Positions 25,795 through 34,300 of a stretch of DNA of 64,000 nt are shown piece by piece; the first letter of the stretch is position 1; the number at the start of each line of letters is the position of its first letter. A program made the translations under genes and the position numbers. Below the pieces are notes generated by a model. That model was not told where the DNA came from. It worked only from the letters and a program-made list of their open reading frames with translations, and did no database searches. Source of the DNA: Desulfobulbus sp. (lineage in GTDB: Bacteria > Desulfobacterota > Desulfobulbia > Desulfobulbales > Desulfobulbaceae). The stretch covers positions 20,302-84,301 of the forward strand of contig QZJD01000069.1 in assembly GCA_003604995.1 (NCBI GenBank), read 5' to 3'.

Positions 25795-27267
25795 CTACTC
25801 CCGCATATTTTGCCCGGCAATGGGCTGCACGAAGAGCTGCCACGGGAAGGGGCTCAACCGCCGATAGGCCGCCCCGACATCGAGCAGGCCGTAGCCGTAG
25901 GTATGATCCGGGCCCGGATCGCCCAGGTCACGGGCGGTAAGGCGCAGCAGGTCTTCAAGTTCGGCCACGCTGAGCTGCGGGGCCATACCGAGCAGAAGGG
26001 CCATGGCCCCGGCGACATGGGGCGCGGCAAAAGAGGTGCCGGAGACAAAAGCGTATGAATAAGGAACGGTGCCCCCCCCGGTCAGATCCGTTGTCCGGAC
26101 GTTGACCCCCGGGGCAACGATGCTCGGAAAGATCGAACCGTCGCAGGCGGACGGACCGCGGCTGCTGTCTTCGGCGACCAGCAGGGTGTCGGCAACGCTG
26201 CCCACCGAATAGCTCTCCGGATAGTTGGCCGGACTCAAGCTCGTCGCCGGCGCCGACCCGGAATTGCCGGCGGCAACGACCACCGCCACCTCAGCGGCCT
26301 TCAGGGCCTGAATATCCGCCTGATACACCGTATCGCACACATTAACCTCATCAACCAGCCCCCAGGAAATGTTCACCACGTCCGGCAGGTCGTCGGTACC
26401 CGGATTGCCGTCCGGATCGAGCAGCCACTGGAACCCCAGATGGATGGCGCTCTCCGTTGCCTTGTTCGCATCGTTGAAGACCTTGACCGCGATCCATTGG
26501 GCGCCCGGCGCCACCCCGATAGCGGTCCCGCCCGCATCGCCCCCGACCATGATCCCCATGGTCCGAGTGCCGTGCCCGTTCAGATCGGAGGGTGTTGGAT
26601 GCTCGCCGTTGGGGTCGTACCAGCTGTTGGCGCCGCCGCGCCATCTGGGCCCGATATCCGGGTGCAGGGCATCGACCCCGGTGTCCATGCCGGCCACCAC
26701 CACCCCGCTCCCGGTATGCCCGCGGCTCCAGAGAACCGGCGCCCTGATCGCGCTCAGGTTCCATTCAGGCGCGGCCGCCAAGGCCAGGTCGGGCTCAGGC
26801 AGGGCCAGGGTTTTGTCGAGGCGAACGCTCATCACTTCCGGGCGCGCGGCCAGCTCACCGACCTGATCGGCCCGGAGGGTCACGGCCATGCCGTTGAAAA
26901 TCCAGAAGGGAGTGAGGCGCAGGGCCTTTTGCTTCCTAAGAAATTCGTGAAGAGGCCGCTGGCTCTTCTCCGCCCTGGCGCGCAGGGCACGACCGATTTT
27001 TGCCCTGCGTACCTCCTTGCCCAGGCCGCGGAAGCGGTGGAAGTCCTCCTGATCGGTCAGGGTGACGATAACCGCAATCTCCTGTTCAGGCGGCAGGCTC
27101 AGGAGCCGGGCCTGCAGGCCGGGCTGGATGGTACCGGCCTGCACAGGGGATACAACGGCGAGAATGGCCACCAGCGAGAGGACAATGAACCAAGGGTGTT
27201 TCGAGATCGCAAGCGACCGGACCGCCGTGGCCGGAAATGGAACTGATTGACGCCGGGAGAAAACCAC
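25795..27267 (-). CDS. Secreted subtilisin-like serine protease (S8) with PFPWxLF tail
   Basis: A 490-residue subtilase. Signal sequence (WFIVLSLVAILAVVSPVQAG), an inhibitor-like propeptide (EIAVIVTLTDQEDF...; about 45-150), then the S8 catalytic domain with Asp in VAGMDTGVDALHPD, His in LNGHGTRTMG, oxyanion Asn in VVVAAGNSGS and Ser in SGTSFAAPHVAGA. The GTG at 27267 is chosen because it is the only reasonable start near the signal peptide and lies 10 bp after the preceding stop; it gives a long n-region, so it is uncertain. The C-terminus reads RLSPFPWQLFVQPIAGQ, like its neighbours. It could process the other exported products of this operon (inference). Confidence 0.88.
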   Translation of the reverse strand: MVFSRRQSVPFPATAVRSLAISKHPWFIVLSLVAILAVVSPVQAGTIQPGLQARLLSLPPEQEIAVIVTLTDQEDFHRFRGLGKEVRRAKIGRALRARAEKSQRPLHEFLRKQKALRLTPFWIFNGMAVTLRADQVGELAARPEVMSVRLDKTLALPEPDLALAAAPEWNLSAIRAPVLWSRGHTGSGVVVAGMDTGVDALHPDIGPRWRGGANSWYDPNGEHPTPSDLNGHGTRTMGIMVGGDAGGTAIGVAPGAQWIAVKVFNDANKATESAIHLGFQWLLDPDGNPGTDDLPDVVNISWGLVDEVNVCDTVYQADIQALKAAEVAVVVAAGNSGSAPATSLSPANYPESYSVGSVADTLLVAEDSSRGPSACDGSIFPSIVAPGVNVRTTDLTGGGTVPYSYAFVSGTSFAAPHVAGAMALLLGMAPQLSVAELEDLLRLTARDLGDPGPDHTYGYGLLDVGAAYRRLSPFPWQLFVQPIAGQNMRE

Positions 27268-27277
27268 GCGGGAGGGG

Positions 27278-27754
27278 CTACTCGACCACCAGGTGTTCGG
27301 CCCGAAAATCGCCGATAACCACCGTTGCCCTGCTCCCTGGCTTGACCAGCCCGGTGGTATTGCCGAAAAACATCCAGTAGATGCTGCCTTCCTTGATGTC
27401 GCCTGTTGTGCGCAACGGGCCGATCTTAGCCGTGGTCGGGACCGAAAGCACTTTTCCGCTCGCCTCATCGATCAGATATGCCTTGTTGCGCCGGTCGAAC
27501 AGGGGGCGCGCCTTTTCGGCATTCAGGACGCGGTAGCGGAAATCGATCATGTGGCCGGCGGCGGTCATCCGCAGGCTGGTGATCTCGATACCCCAGCGTT
27601 CCCGGGTATCGGCTTCCCCGGCCCGGCCGCCCTGATCAATCGCGGCACAGGCGCTCAGGAGGAGGAGCAGCCCCCAGCACGCCCATGCCGCAATGAATCG
27701 CGGGAAAGCAGATCGCCCTGCAACAGCCTTTCTGCGCAACGGTTTCCTCTTCAC
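27278..27754 (-). CDS. Putative lipoprotein of unknown function
   Basis: A 158-residue protein with a basic N-terminus, hydrophobic segment and lipobox LLSAC (Cys at about 36), so it is probably a lipoprotein. The remaining region (GIEITSLRMTAAGHMIDFRY...YWMFFGNTTGLVKPGSRATV) looks like a small beta-sandwich. I do not recognise a named family. The start is a GTG at 27754, 18 bp after the third cupredoxin gene; no good ribosome binding site is visible, suggesting coupling. The stop is 10 bp before the protease start. The position inside the copper-oxidase operon suggests an envelope role in copper-enzyme assembly; this is inference. Confidence 0.65.
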   Translation of the reverse strand: MKRKPLRRKAVAGRSAFPRFIAAWACWGLLLLLSACAAIDQGGRAGEADTRERWGIEITSLRMTAAGHMIDFRYRVLNAEKARPLFDRRNKAYLIDEASGKVLSVPTTAKIGPLRTTGDIKEGSIYWMFFGNTTGLVKPGSRATVVIGDFRAEHLVVE

Positions 27755-27772
27755 TTCAGCCCGGTCGCCCGG

Positions 27773-28747
27773 TTACCGGCCCGCACCGGTGATCGCCGGC
27801 ATGAACAGGATCCACGGGAACGGCTGGACGTTCAGGTAGACCAGCATCCCGCCGCCGGGCGCACCGTTGCTGCTCAAGGACAGGCTGCGGTCGTACAGGG
27901 CGTGGGTCCCGGACTGTTCCGGCCGCCAGATGGCGTCCAGGGTCTTGCCCGCGGCGAGCAGGACGGAATACTGCTCCCGGGCATAGGGATAAGGATTGCC
28001 GTCCTCGGCGATTATCTTCATGTACGGGCCCTGCATGACCGGGACATGGGCCATCAAACCGGCATTGACGAACCGGAGGAGCAGGTTCTTGTTGACCTGG
28101 GCGTTTGCGGAGACCACCGGCACCGCCTGTCCCGCGGCAAAGGCATCCCCGTTGATCAGGAAATATTTGGGTTTGTAGGTCAGAGGCGTTGCCGCCGCGG
28201 CCGTCGCGTGCAGGGCCGGATCAATCTCGCTGTAGAGGAGAAGGGCCTCATCGGTGGCCTGGTAATACGTGCCGACGGTCAGGGCGCCGTAAAGCCCCAT
28301 ATGGACCTGCTTGGCCGGATTGCTGCCGCTCTGATACAAAAAGGTGCCGGCCTTGATATTGTTCCAGGTATAGCTTGCCGTGCCGCCGGCCGGGGCCTCG
28401 TGGGTAAAGGCCGTGACCCTGTTTCCCTGGACCACCGGGGTCAAGGTCGCGTTCTGACCGGGAATGACCAGGGAAACCGGCTCGCTCAGGCAATTACGCA
28501 GGTTGATGGTCAGCGTCGCGCCGGGCGAACCGACCTGCAACGGGCCGACATCCCAGGCCACCGGCCCAGCCGGACAGGAGCCCGGATCGGCGATGAAACC
28601 CCACATGGGTATCGGCGTCGCCGAGTCCGGTGGAGTCCACTCGGCCTCTACCGCCGCCAGATCGATGGCTGAGACTGGCGAGGCCACGGAGAAAAACGCT
28701 GCCAGGAGGATAACCGGCACCCTCAGGCTTTTGCTTATGTTTGTCAT
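27773..28747 (-). CDS. Cupredoxin-domain protein lacking copper ligands, with PFPWxLF tail
   Basis: A 324-residue secreted protein with two cupredoxin-like domains, similar in layout to multicopper oxidases. Domain 1 has the fold marker TFLYQSGSNPAKQVHMGLYG, where canonical enzymes have WYHSH...GMxG. Domain 2 has AHVPVMQGPYMKIIAED in place of HPFHLHGH. None of the HxH pairs needed for a trinuclear copper centre is present, so it is not an oxidase on its own. It ends NVQPFPWILFMPAITGAGR. The ATG at 28747 is preferred (GAGG 7 bp upstream); 28753 is possible. It is the third of three consecutive cupredoxin genes and may be a structural subunit of their complex (inference). Confidence 0.7.
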   Translation of the reverse strand: MTNISKSLRVPVILLAAFFSVASPVSAIDLAAVEAEWTPPDSATPIPMWGFIADPGSCPAGPVAWDVGPLQVGSPGATLTINLRNCLSEPVSLVIPGQNATLTPVVQGNRVTAFTHEAPAGGTASYTWNNIKAGTFLYQSGSNPAKQVHMGLYGALTVGTYYQATDEALLLYSEIDPALHATAAAATPLTYKPKYFLINGDAFAAGQAVPVVSANAQVNKNLLLRFVNAGLMAHVPVMQGPYMKIIAEDGNPYPYAREQYSVLLAAGKTLDAIWRPEQSGTHALYDRSLSLSSNGAPGGGMLVYLNVQPFPWILFMPAITGAGR

Positions 28748-28771
28748 GTTCATACCTCTCCCCTTTCTCCG

Positions 28772-30115
28772 TTAATGGATCATGACACCCGGTGCTTCAA
28801 TGATCAGCATGGTCATCATGCCGCCGGGGAAAATATCATAATTGACCATTTCCTTTTCGGTGTGCGAGTGCCACATGTACGTATAGCCGCCGTTGGGATT
28901 CATCCCGCCCTCTCCCGGCGGCAGGGATTGCACCAGTCCGAGGAACGGACTGCCGCTGTAAAACCCGCCGAAGGTCAGCTCCAGGCTGCCGGGCAGGGTC
29001 ACCGGAAAGGGTTTGTAATGATCTGGGCAGTACTCGTGGGTCATGTCATCAAAATCATCGTTATCCATGTCCATGCACTCGTGGACATATTCCGGGCCCT
29101 CCGCGGGAGAACCGTAAATATCCCAGCCGAGCCCCTGGCCGGTCCACCCGAAGATGGCGTCCACCGTGCTGCCGGGCTGCGACTGGATGGTGAACAGCTC
29201 GTGGCTGAGATCAGGACCGGCGCCGGGGGTGCTTTCCAGGAGCCGTCCGTCGCGGGCAATGACCCTGGCATGGTTGCCGTGAAAATGGAAAGGATGCATA
29301 TCGCGGCCGCCGCCGATGACCCGCATCAGGAGCCTGTCTCCCGGATTCATCATGGGCATGCAGTTGTACGGCTGATTGGGCAGCCAGGGCACCCCGTTGT
29401 CGGCCATGGTGTCAGGCGCCGCCCTGCCGTTGATGAACCAGAGGACCGGAAAATAGTTGGCAAGGTAGCCGGTGGCCGCCACCGCATCCGGACCGAAGGT
29501 TTCCACCACCTGGTGGATCCGCGGATCCATCTCGCTGAGGAGAAACAGGGTTTCCCTGTCAAACTGCGTATCCGGATGGTTATAGGCGTAATTGGCGCCG
29601 CTGGCGGGTCGGACGATCATCGCGCCGATGAGGCCCATTTCCACCTGGAGCGCCGAATCGGTGCCGCTGTAATAAGTATAGGTCCCCGGTTTGGCGGCCG
29701 TGAACTGGTAGGTCACCGTCCCGCCCGGAGCGGCCTCATTGGCCAGGATCCCCGGAATACCGGGGTCGGTGGGCGAGACCACCACGTGCTGGCCCGGAAA
29801 AACAATAGACACGTTGGGCGCCGGGCCGGCCCCGGCCACGGTCAGGCTGTTGGTCAGTTTGACCTGCACCTGATCGCCTTCGTTGACAATGATCGTCGGA
29901 CCCGGATACTGGGCCAGCCCGGCACCGTTGGCATAGCCCCAGATCAGATAACTGCCGCTGTCCGGGGTCGAGATATGGCCGGTGGTAGCGGTCAGGTTGA
30001 ACGAGGTGCCGGTAATCCCCTGGATCATCGCCCCTGCATTGACGGCCAGCAGGACCATGAACACCCCGCCAAGCACGGTCACCTGCAACGCCCTTCTGAT
30101 TACTCTTGTCTGCAT
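28772..30115 (-). CDS. Multicopper-oxidase-like protein B (HPFHFHG/HSH half, no T1 cysteine)
   Basis: A 447-residue secreted protein with two cupredoxin domains. Domain 1 (about 35-170) lacks copper ligands: GTYTYYSGTDSALQVEMG stands where ligands would be. Domain 2 has HPFHFHG (His 274, 277, 279) and WHSH (His 416, 418). In canonical oxidases the last motif is HCHxxxHxxxGM; here Cys is Ser and the following His is missing, so no type 1 copper can form. It provides two of the four HxH pairs of a trinuclear centre. The other two, plus a complete T1 site, are in the protein encoded 15 bp upstream. Start ATG 30115 has GGGAGAG before it. I infer a heteromeric oxidase. Confidence 0.82.
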   Translation of the reverse strand: MQTRVIRRALQVTVLGGVFMVLLAVNAGAMIQGITGTSFNLTATTGHISTPDSGSYLIWGYANGAGLAQYPGPTIIVNEGDQVQVKLTNSLTVAGAGPAPNVSIVFPGQHVVVSPTDPGIPGILANEAAPGGTVTYQFTAAKPGTYTYYSGTDSALQVEMGLIGAMIVRPASGANYAYNHPDTQFDRETLFLLSEMDPRIHQVVETFGPDAVAATGYLANYFPVLWFINGRAAPDTMADNGVPWLPNQPYNCMPMMNPGDRLLMRVIGGGRDMHPFHFHGNHARVIARDGRLLESTPGAGPDLSHELFTIQSQPGSTVDAIFGWTGQGLGWDIYGSPAEGPEYVHECMDMDNDDFDDMTHEYCPDHYKPFPVTLPGSLELTFGGFYSGSPFLGLVQSLPPGEGGMNPNGGYTYMWHSHTEKEMVNYDIFPGGMMTMLIIEAPGVMIH

Positions 30116-30130
30116 CTTGCTCTCCCTTAT

Positions 30131-31366
30131 TCAGTTGACCCTGATTTCCGTCATCATCCCGCCGAAGGGCTCCGTATTGTTGCTCAGATAATTCAGGTTG
30201 GTGGTATACAGAAAATACTTCGTGCCCGCTGCCGCATCGACGGGAATTTCAATAATCGCATCCACCGACTCGCCGCCGCCCAAGGTGACCGAATTGGTTT
30301 TGTAATACAGATCCTTGCCATCCGGTCCCCGGAGCAGCTTGGCATTCATGCCCACCACGGTCATGTCCACGCCCAGGGTGGCCAGGGTATAGAACCGGGT
30401 CACATTCAGGTTGGAGATACGAAGCAGCACCCGTTCGCCGGGCGCCGCTTCAATGAGGGAACTTTCTTTCTGAGAGGCCTTGCCACCGTTCACGTTGCCG
30501 GCCGGCGGCGGCAGAGCCGCCGGGTTGACCGTGTCCGGATAGCCCCGACCGTTCAACATGGGATAGTCGTCCTCCATCAGGGCGAAGGGCAGCGGCTGCA
30601 CCGTAAGGCTGGCATTGTGAAAAGCGGAATCCATGGAGCCGATCTGAATCGGATAGTCTTTGTCATAGCCGGTGGAGCCGTCGCCGTCGTTGTAGGCGAA
30701 CTTCGTATAGTCGCGGCCGCCGTAGGTGTAGGTGGTTCCGTCCTGGACCGGCCGCACATAGAGGTTGCCGAGCATGCCCATCTGCATGTGCTCGGTGGCC
30801 TCCACATGACAATGATACATATAGGTGCCCGGATCATTGATCTTGTAGTAATAGGTCAGGCTGGACCCCATGTTGATCGAAATCGAGGCGTCCGGCACCC
30901 CGTCAAAGATCGGCGCCGCCTCGGGAAAGCCGTGGTAGTGCACGGAATGGGGGTCAAAGAGATCCGGCCGCATCATCATCCCGACGTTGGTCAGGGTCAG
31001 ATAGAATTCGTCCCCCTCGTCGAGCATGATGGGCGGCGCGGGAAAACTGGCGCCCAGCATGCCCTCCATCATGACGTCATCGCCGGTATCCGGCGGCACC
31101 GGCTTGGTCACCAGGCCGGTGAGGTCGGAAAAACCGAAAATATACTGGGTTGCGCCATCCGCCATGGTGATGAACCCGTCTCCGGCCCCCAGATGCATGC
31201 ATTTGGTGTTCGGCGGCTGGACCTCGCCAGCGTCCCAGGTCGCGGAGCCATTGGTGTCGCCCGGGCATTGCACGTTAATTGCGGCATACCCGGGGAGCGG
31301 CGCCAGCATGGCGAGGAAACCACCCAGAGTTGCCCCCATCAATGAATATCTGCGCTTAGTGGTCAT
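30131..31366 (-). CDS. Multicopper-oxidase-like protein A (HSVHYHG/HCH half with T1 site)
   Basis: A 411-residue secreted protein with two cupredoxin domains. Domain 1 contains HSVHYHG (His 140, 143, 145) and YHCHVEATEHMQMGM (His 185, Cys 186, His 187, His 193, Met 198). This gives a full type 1 copper site and two of the four HxH pairs of a trinuclear centre. Domain 2 (about 230-411) has none. The second half of the site is in the next gene. In ordinary three-domain laccases the T1 motif is C-terminal; here it is in the first domain of the first protein. The start overlaps the stop of the giant surface-protein gene (ATGA), with GAGGAG upstream. Substrates may be Mn(II), Fe(II) or Cu(I); unknown. 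Confidence 0.83.
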   Translation of the reverse strand: MTTKRRYSLMGATLGGFLAMLAPLPGYAAINVQCPGDTNGSATWDAGEVQPPNTKCMHLGAGDGFITMADGATQYIFGFSDLTGLVTKPVPPDTGDDVMMEGMLGASFPAPPIMLDEGDEFYLTLTNVGMMMRPDLFDPHSVHYHGFPEAAPIFDGVPDASISINMGSSLTYYYKINDPGTYMYHCHVEATEHMQMGMLGNLYVRPVQDGTTYTYGGRDYTKFAYNDGDGSTGYDKDYPIQIGSMDSAFHNASLTVQPLPFALMEDDYPMLNGRGYPDTVNPAALPPPAGNVNGGKASQKESSLIEAAPGERVLLRISNLNVTRFYTLATLGVDMTVVGMNAKLLRGPDGKDLYYKTNSVTLGGGESVDAIIEIPVDAAAGTKYFLYTTNLNYLSNNTEPFGGMMTEIRVN

Positions 31367-34300
31367 ATATCACTCCTCTTCTCCTCATCCCGTCCTTTTT
31401 GGAACTTGGGCATAATGATAAAGCAGAACACCAAGGCCAGGCCGATCAGAATAAGGCCGGCCAGCGAATAGCCGAGCGCGCTACCGCCCGATCCCTTCTG
31501 TCCCCGCTTGCGGTTTTCCAGGGCGTTTTCTTCGGATTCTTCCGAATCAGTCAGGGACAGGGGAGCCCGTTCCGAACGGACCGGAGAAAGCGATGCATCG
31601 CCCGGGCCCGGATCGGGCGAGGACTGCGGGACCATCTGCTCCGCCGGCAACGGCAGCGGCACGATAGCCGCCCGATCCATCCCTTCAGCCGCCGGCGACG
31701 GAAGTACCGCCCCGGCCGGGGCCGGCCCGCGCCCTGTTTCCCTGCCGGCTCCAGCGGGAGCAGCGGAAGGCTTCGGCCCGGAGACAACCCCCTCCGCCAG
31801 CCCGGTAAGGTTTTCCTTCACCGTGGCGAGCACGGCATCGATTCCTCCGGCGATCACTTCCGCCGGGACCGTGCCCGGGCCTTGCGGAGTCGAGCCGGCC
31901 GAAGCGGTATTGGTCATCGGTCCTGCGTCGGTCAGCAGGCCGGTGGTTCCCTTGGCCCCATCGGAGGTCAGCAGAGCGGGCGCGGCCATAATGACCGCGC
32001 CCTGGACTTCGTCGGCCCCGATATCCGAGGGATTCGCGTCATAGGGCCGGGGCCCGCCGTCGAAATCGACGGTGAGTTCCGGAAAGGTGGCCAGCAGAGC
32101 ATCCGTCCCCGTATTCCATGCCTGGGCCTGACCAATATGGTAATTGCCGGCCGAAGCGGACAAGGGGGTGAAACGGATGTTGATGGCGTTGCCGCCTTCA
32201 TCCACGATGGTGGTGGATTCGACCTCGTTGAAATAAGGACTCAGGAATCCCGGGGAGACCGAACTGTTGGTCGCATCCGCACCACCCAGGGTATAATCGA
32301 AGCCGGTGGCCGGGTTGGTAAGGCTGGTCAGGATGCAGTAATCGGGATTCAGATGGGGATCCGTCGAAGCGACCGAGCCCATGACGTGGATGTCCCAGTA
32401 CTGGCCGGCCGGGTTGGGCGCCAGCCCGCCGGCGCCTGCGTTCAGCGTGGCGTCGTTGTACCAGGAACGGTTCTGCCAGACGATATTGTTCACCAGCAGC
32501 GGGTCGGAATAGCCCGGCTGGGCTAGCCCGAACAGCCCTTGCAGGATGGCGCTGTGCACTCCGGCGGCAATGCCCGCCGGCTGCGGCGTGGAATTGGCCT
32601 GTCCGGCCTGGAAGGCCAGAGCACTGGTCGCGGTGCTGTCATTGCGGGCTATGGTGTTGTTGACAATATTGGCCCTGGCGACATCCTGGAGCGAGATCCC
32701 TGCCCCGGAATTGCCGGCCACATTGTTGACGATCATGTTGTTGAAAATGTTCAGCCGGTACCAGGAGGTATCGTCAGCGGGCGAGTCGGCCACATCCTGG
32801 CCGTTCACCGCAAATGCGCGGATGCCGCCGCCGTTGCCGGAACCGGTCATGTTGCCCTGGATCAGGTTCCCGTCGATGGTCACCGATCCGGAACCAGTTC
32901 CGCCGGCCGTGTCGCCGCCGATGTATATACCCGCACCGTCGCCGGCCAGCGCGAGGAGCGCCCCGTAAAAGATCTCGTTGAACAGGATCCGGTTTTTGCG
33001 GATGACATTGTTGCCGAGACTCAGGCCGCGGTGCTGGATGCCGCCGCCGTTATAGCGACCGAAGTTACCGAAGATGATGTTCTCCTCGACCAGATAACCG
33101 TCGGACCCTTCATTGAGGGCCATACCGCCGCCACCCTGGATACCGCCGTTGCGGTGGATCTTGTTGTGCCGGATGATGATCCCGTCGTTCCCCGGATCAA
33201 AGCCGAGTCCCGCCAGGCCAAGTTCCGGCGCGCCGATGACGATGCCGCCGGCATAGGTGCCCTGGTTGCCGGTGATGTTGTTGTTGCTGATCACCAGACC
33301 CAGGGCGCCGCTGAAGGCAAAGATCGCGCCGCCGGCCTTGGAGCCGGAGATGGTGAAGCCGTCAATGGCCGCCTGGCCTGGCACGGTGAAGGGATTGCCC
33401 GGATTGAAGTCCTGGCCGTTGGGGAAGGGGGTCTCGCCCACCACGAAAATGCCGGGCGCCTCGCCAGCCGAGAACGGGGTCCTGAGGTTATATTCAGTGA
33501 TGATCTGGCCGGACGGATCAAGGGTTTCCACCCGGTCGTGCCAGAGGTCCAGACGATCCAGGGGGACCGGATTGCCGTTGATGAACGTGCCGACGCCGGC
33601 GCCCTGCAGACGGACCGGCTTGTCCATGATCACGTTCTCGTTGAAGCCGCCGGTGCCTACCAGGATGATGTCGCCCGCCGCTGCCGCGTCAACAGCGGCC
33701 TGAATGGAGCCGCCGACCGCAACGGTGTGCACGGTGAGACCGCTGCAATCCAGTATGTTCAGGGTCACGCCGATCTCAGAGGTCAGGCCGTTGTCCCTGG
33801 TCACCAGGACCCGGCCCGTGGCGCTCCCATCAGGCACGTTGACCTGGATCTGGGTATTGGTCCAGGAAGCCACGGGCAGATCAACCCCGTCCAGGGTGAC
33901 CCTGCCGGTGCCTTGAACAGCGCCGAAACCGACATCCCGGGTGATGGTGGGCTGGGTGCTCAGATTCGGATACAGCGGGTTGCGGATGATTATCGTCCCG
34001 CCCGGAGGGGTATTGATGGTGAGCACCGCGGGCAGAACGTTCGTATCGGTGCAGACCAGGGGACCTGCCTGCGAATCGGTTGCCGTGGCATAAATAACCG
34101 GGGTGCCGTTGGCCGGGCCGGTGTCCAGCCGCACGTCGTTGGCGACAAAGGCGGCCACCGGCACGATGGGCGTATCCAGGTAGCTGGTCGCCCCCGGCAT
34201 ATAATTGAAGGTCCAGGACGTCACCGCGTAGTCGGGATCATGGAACGAATCGGGAGTTACGCCGTCGGCCTGGTAAGGGTCGTTCAGGATCAGGGTGATC

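Noticed and set aside
28775-31345. Very long open frames on the strand opposite the cupredoxin and giant surface-protein genes (also about 32539-34350, 34678-36666)
   Set aside because: They mirror real genes with signal peptides and copper motifs; their translations are Arg/Gly/His/Val-rich low-complexity sequence typical of antisense frames in GC-rich DNA.
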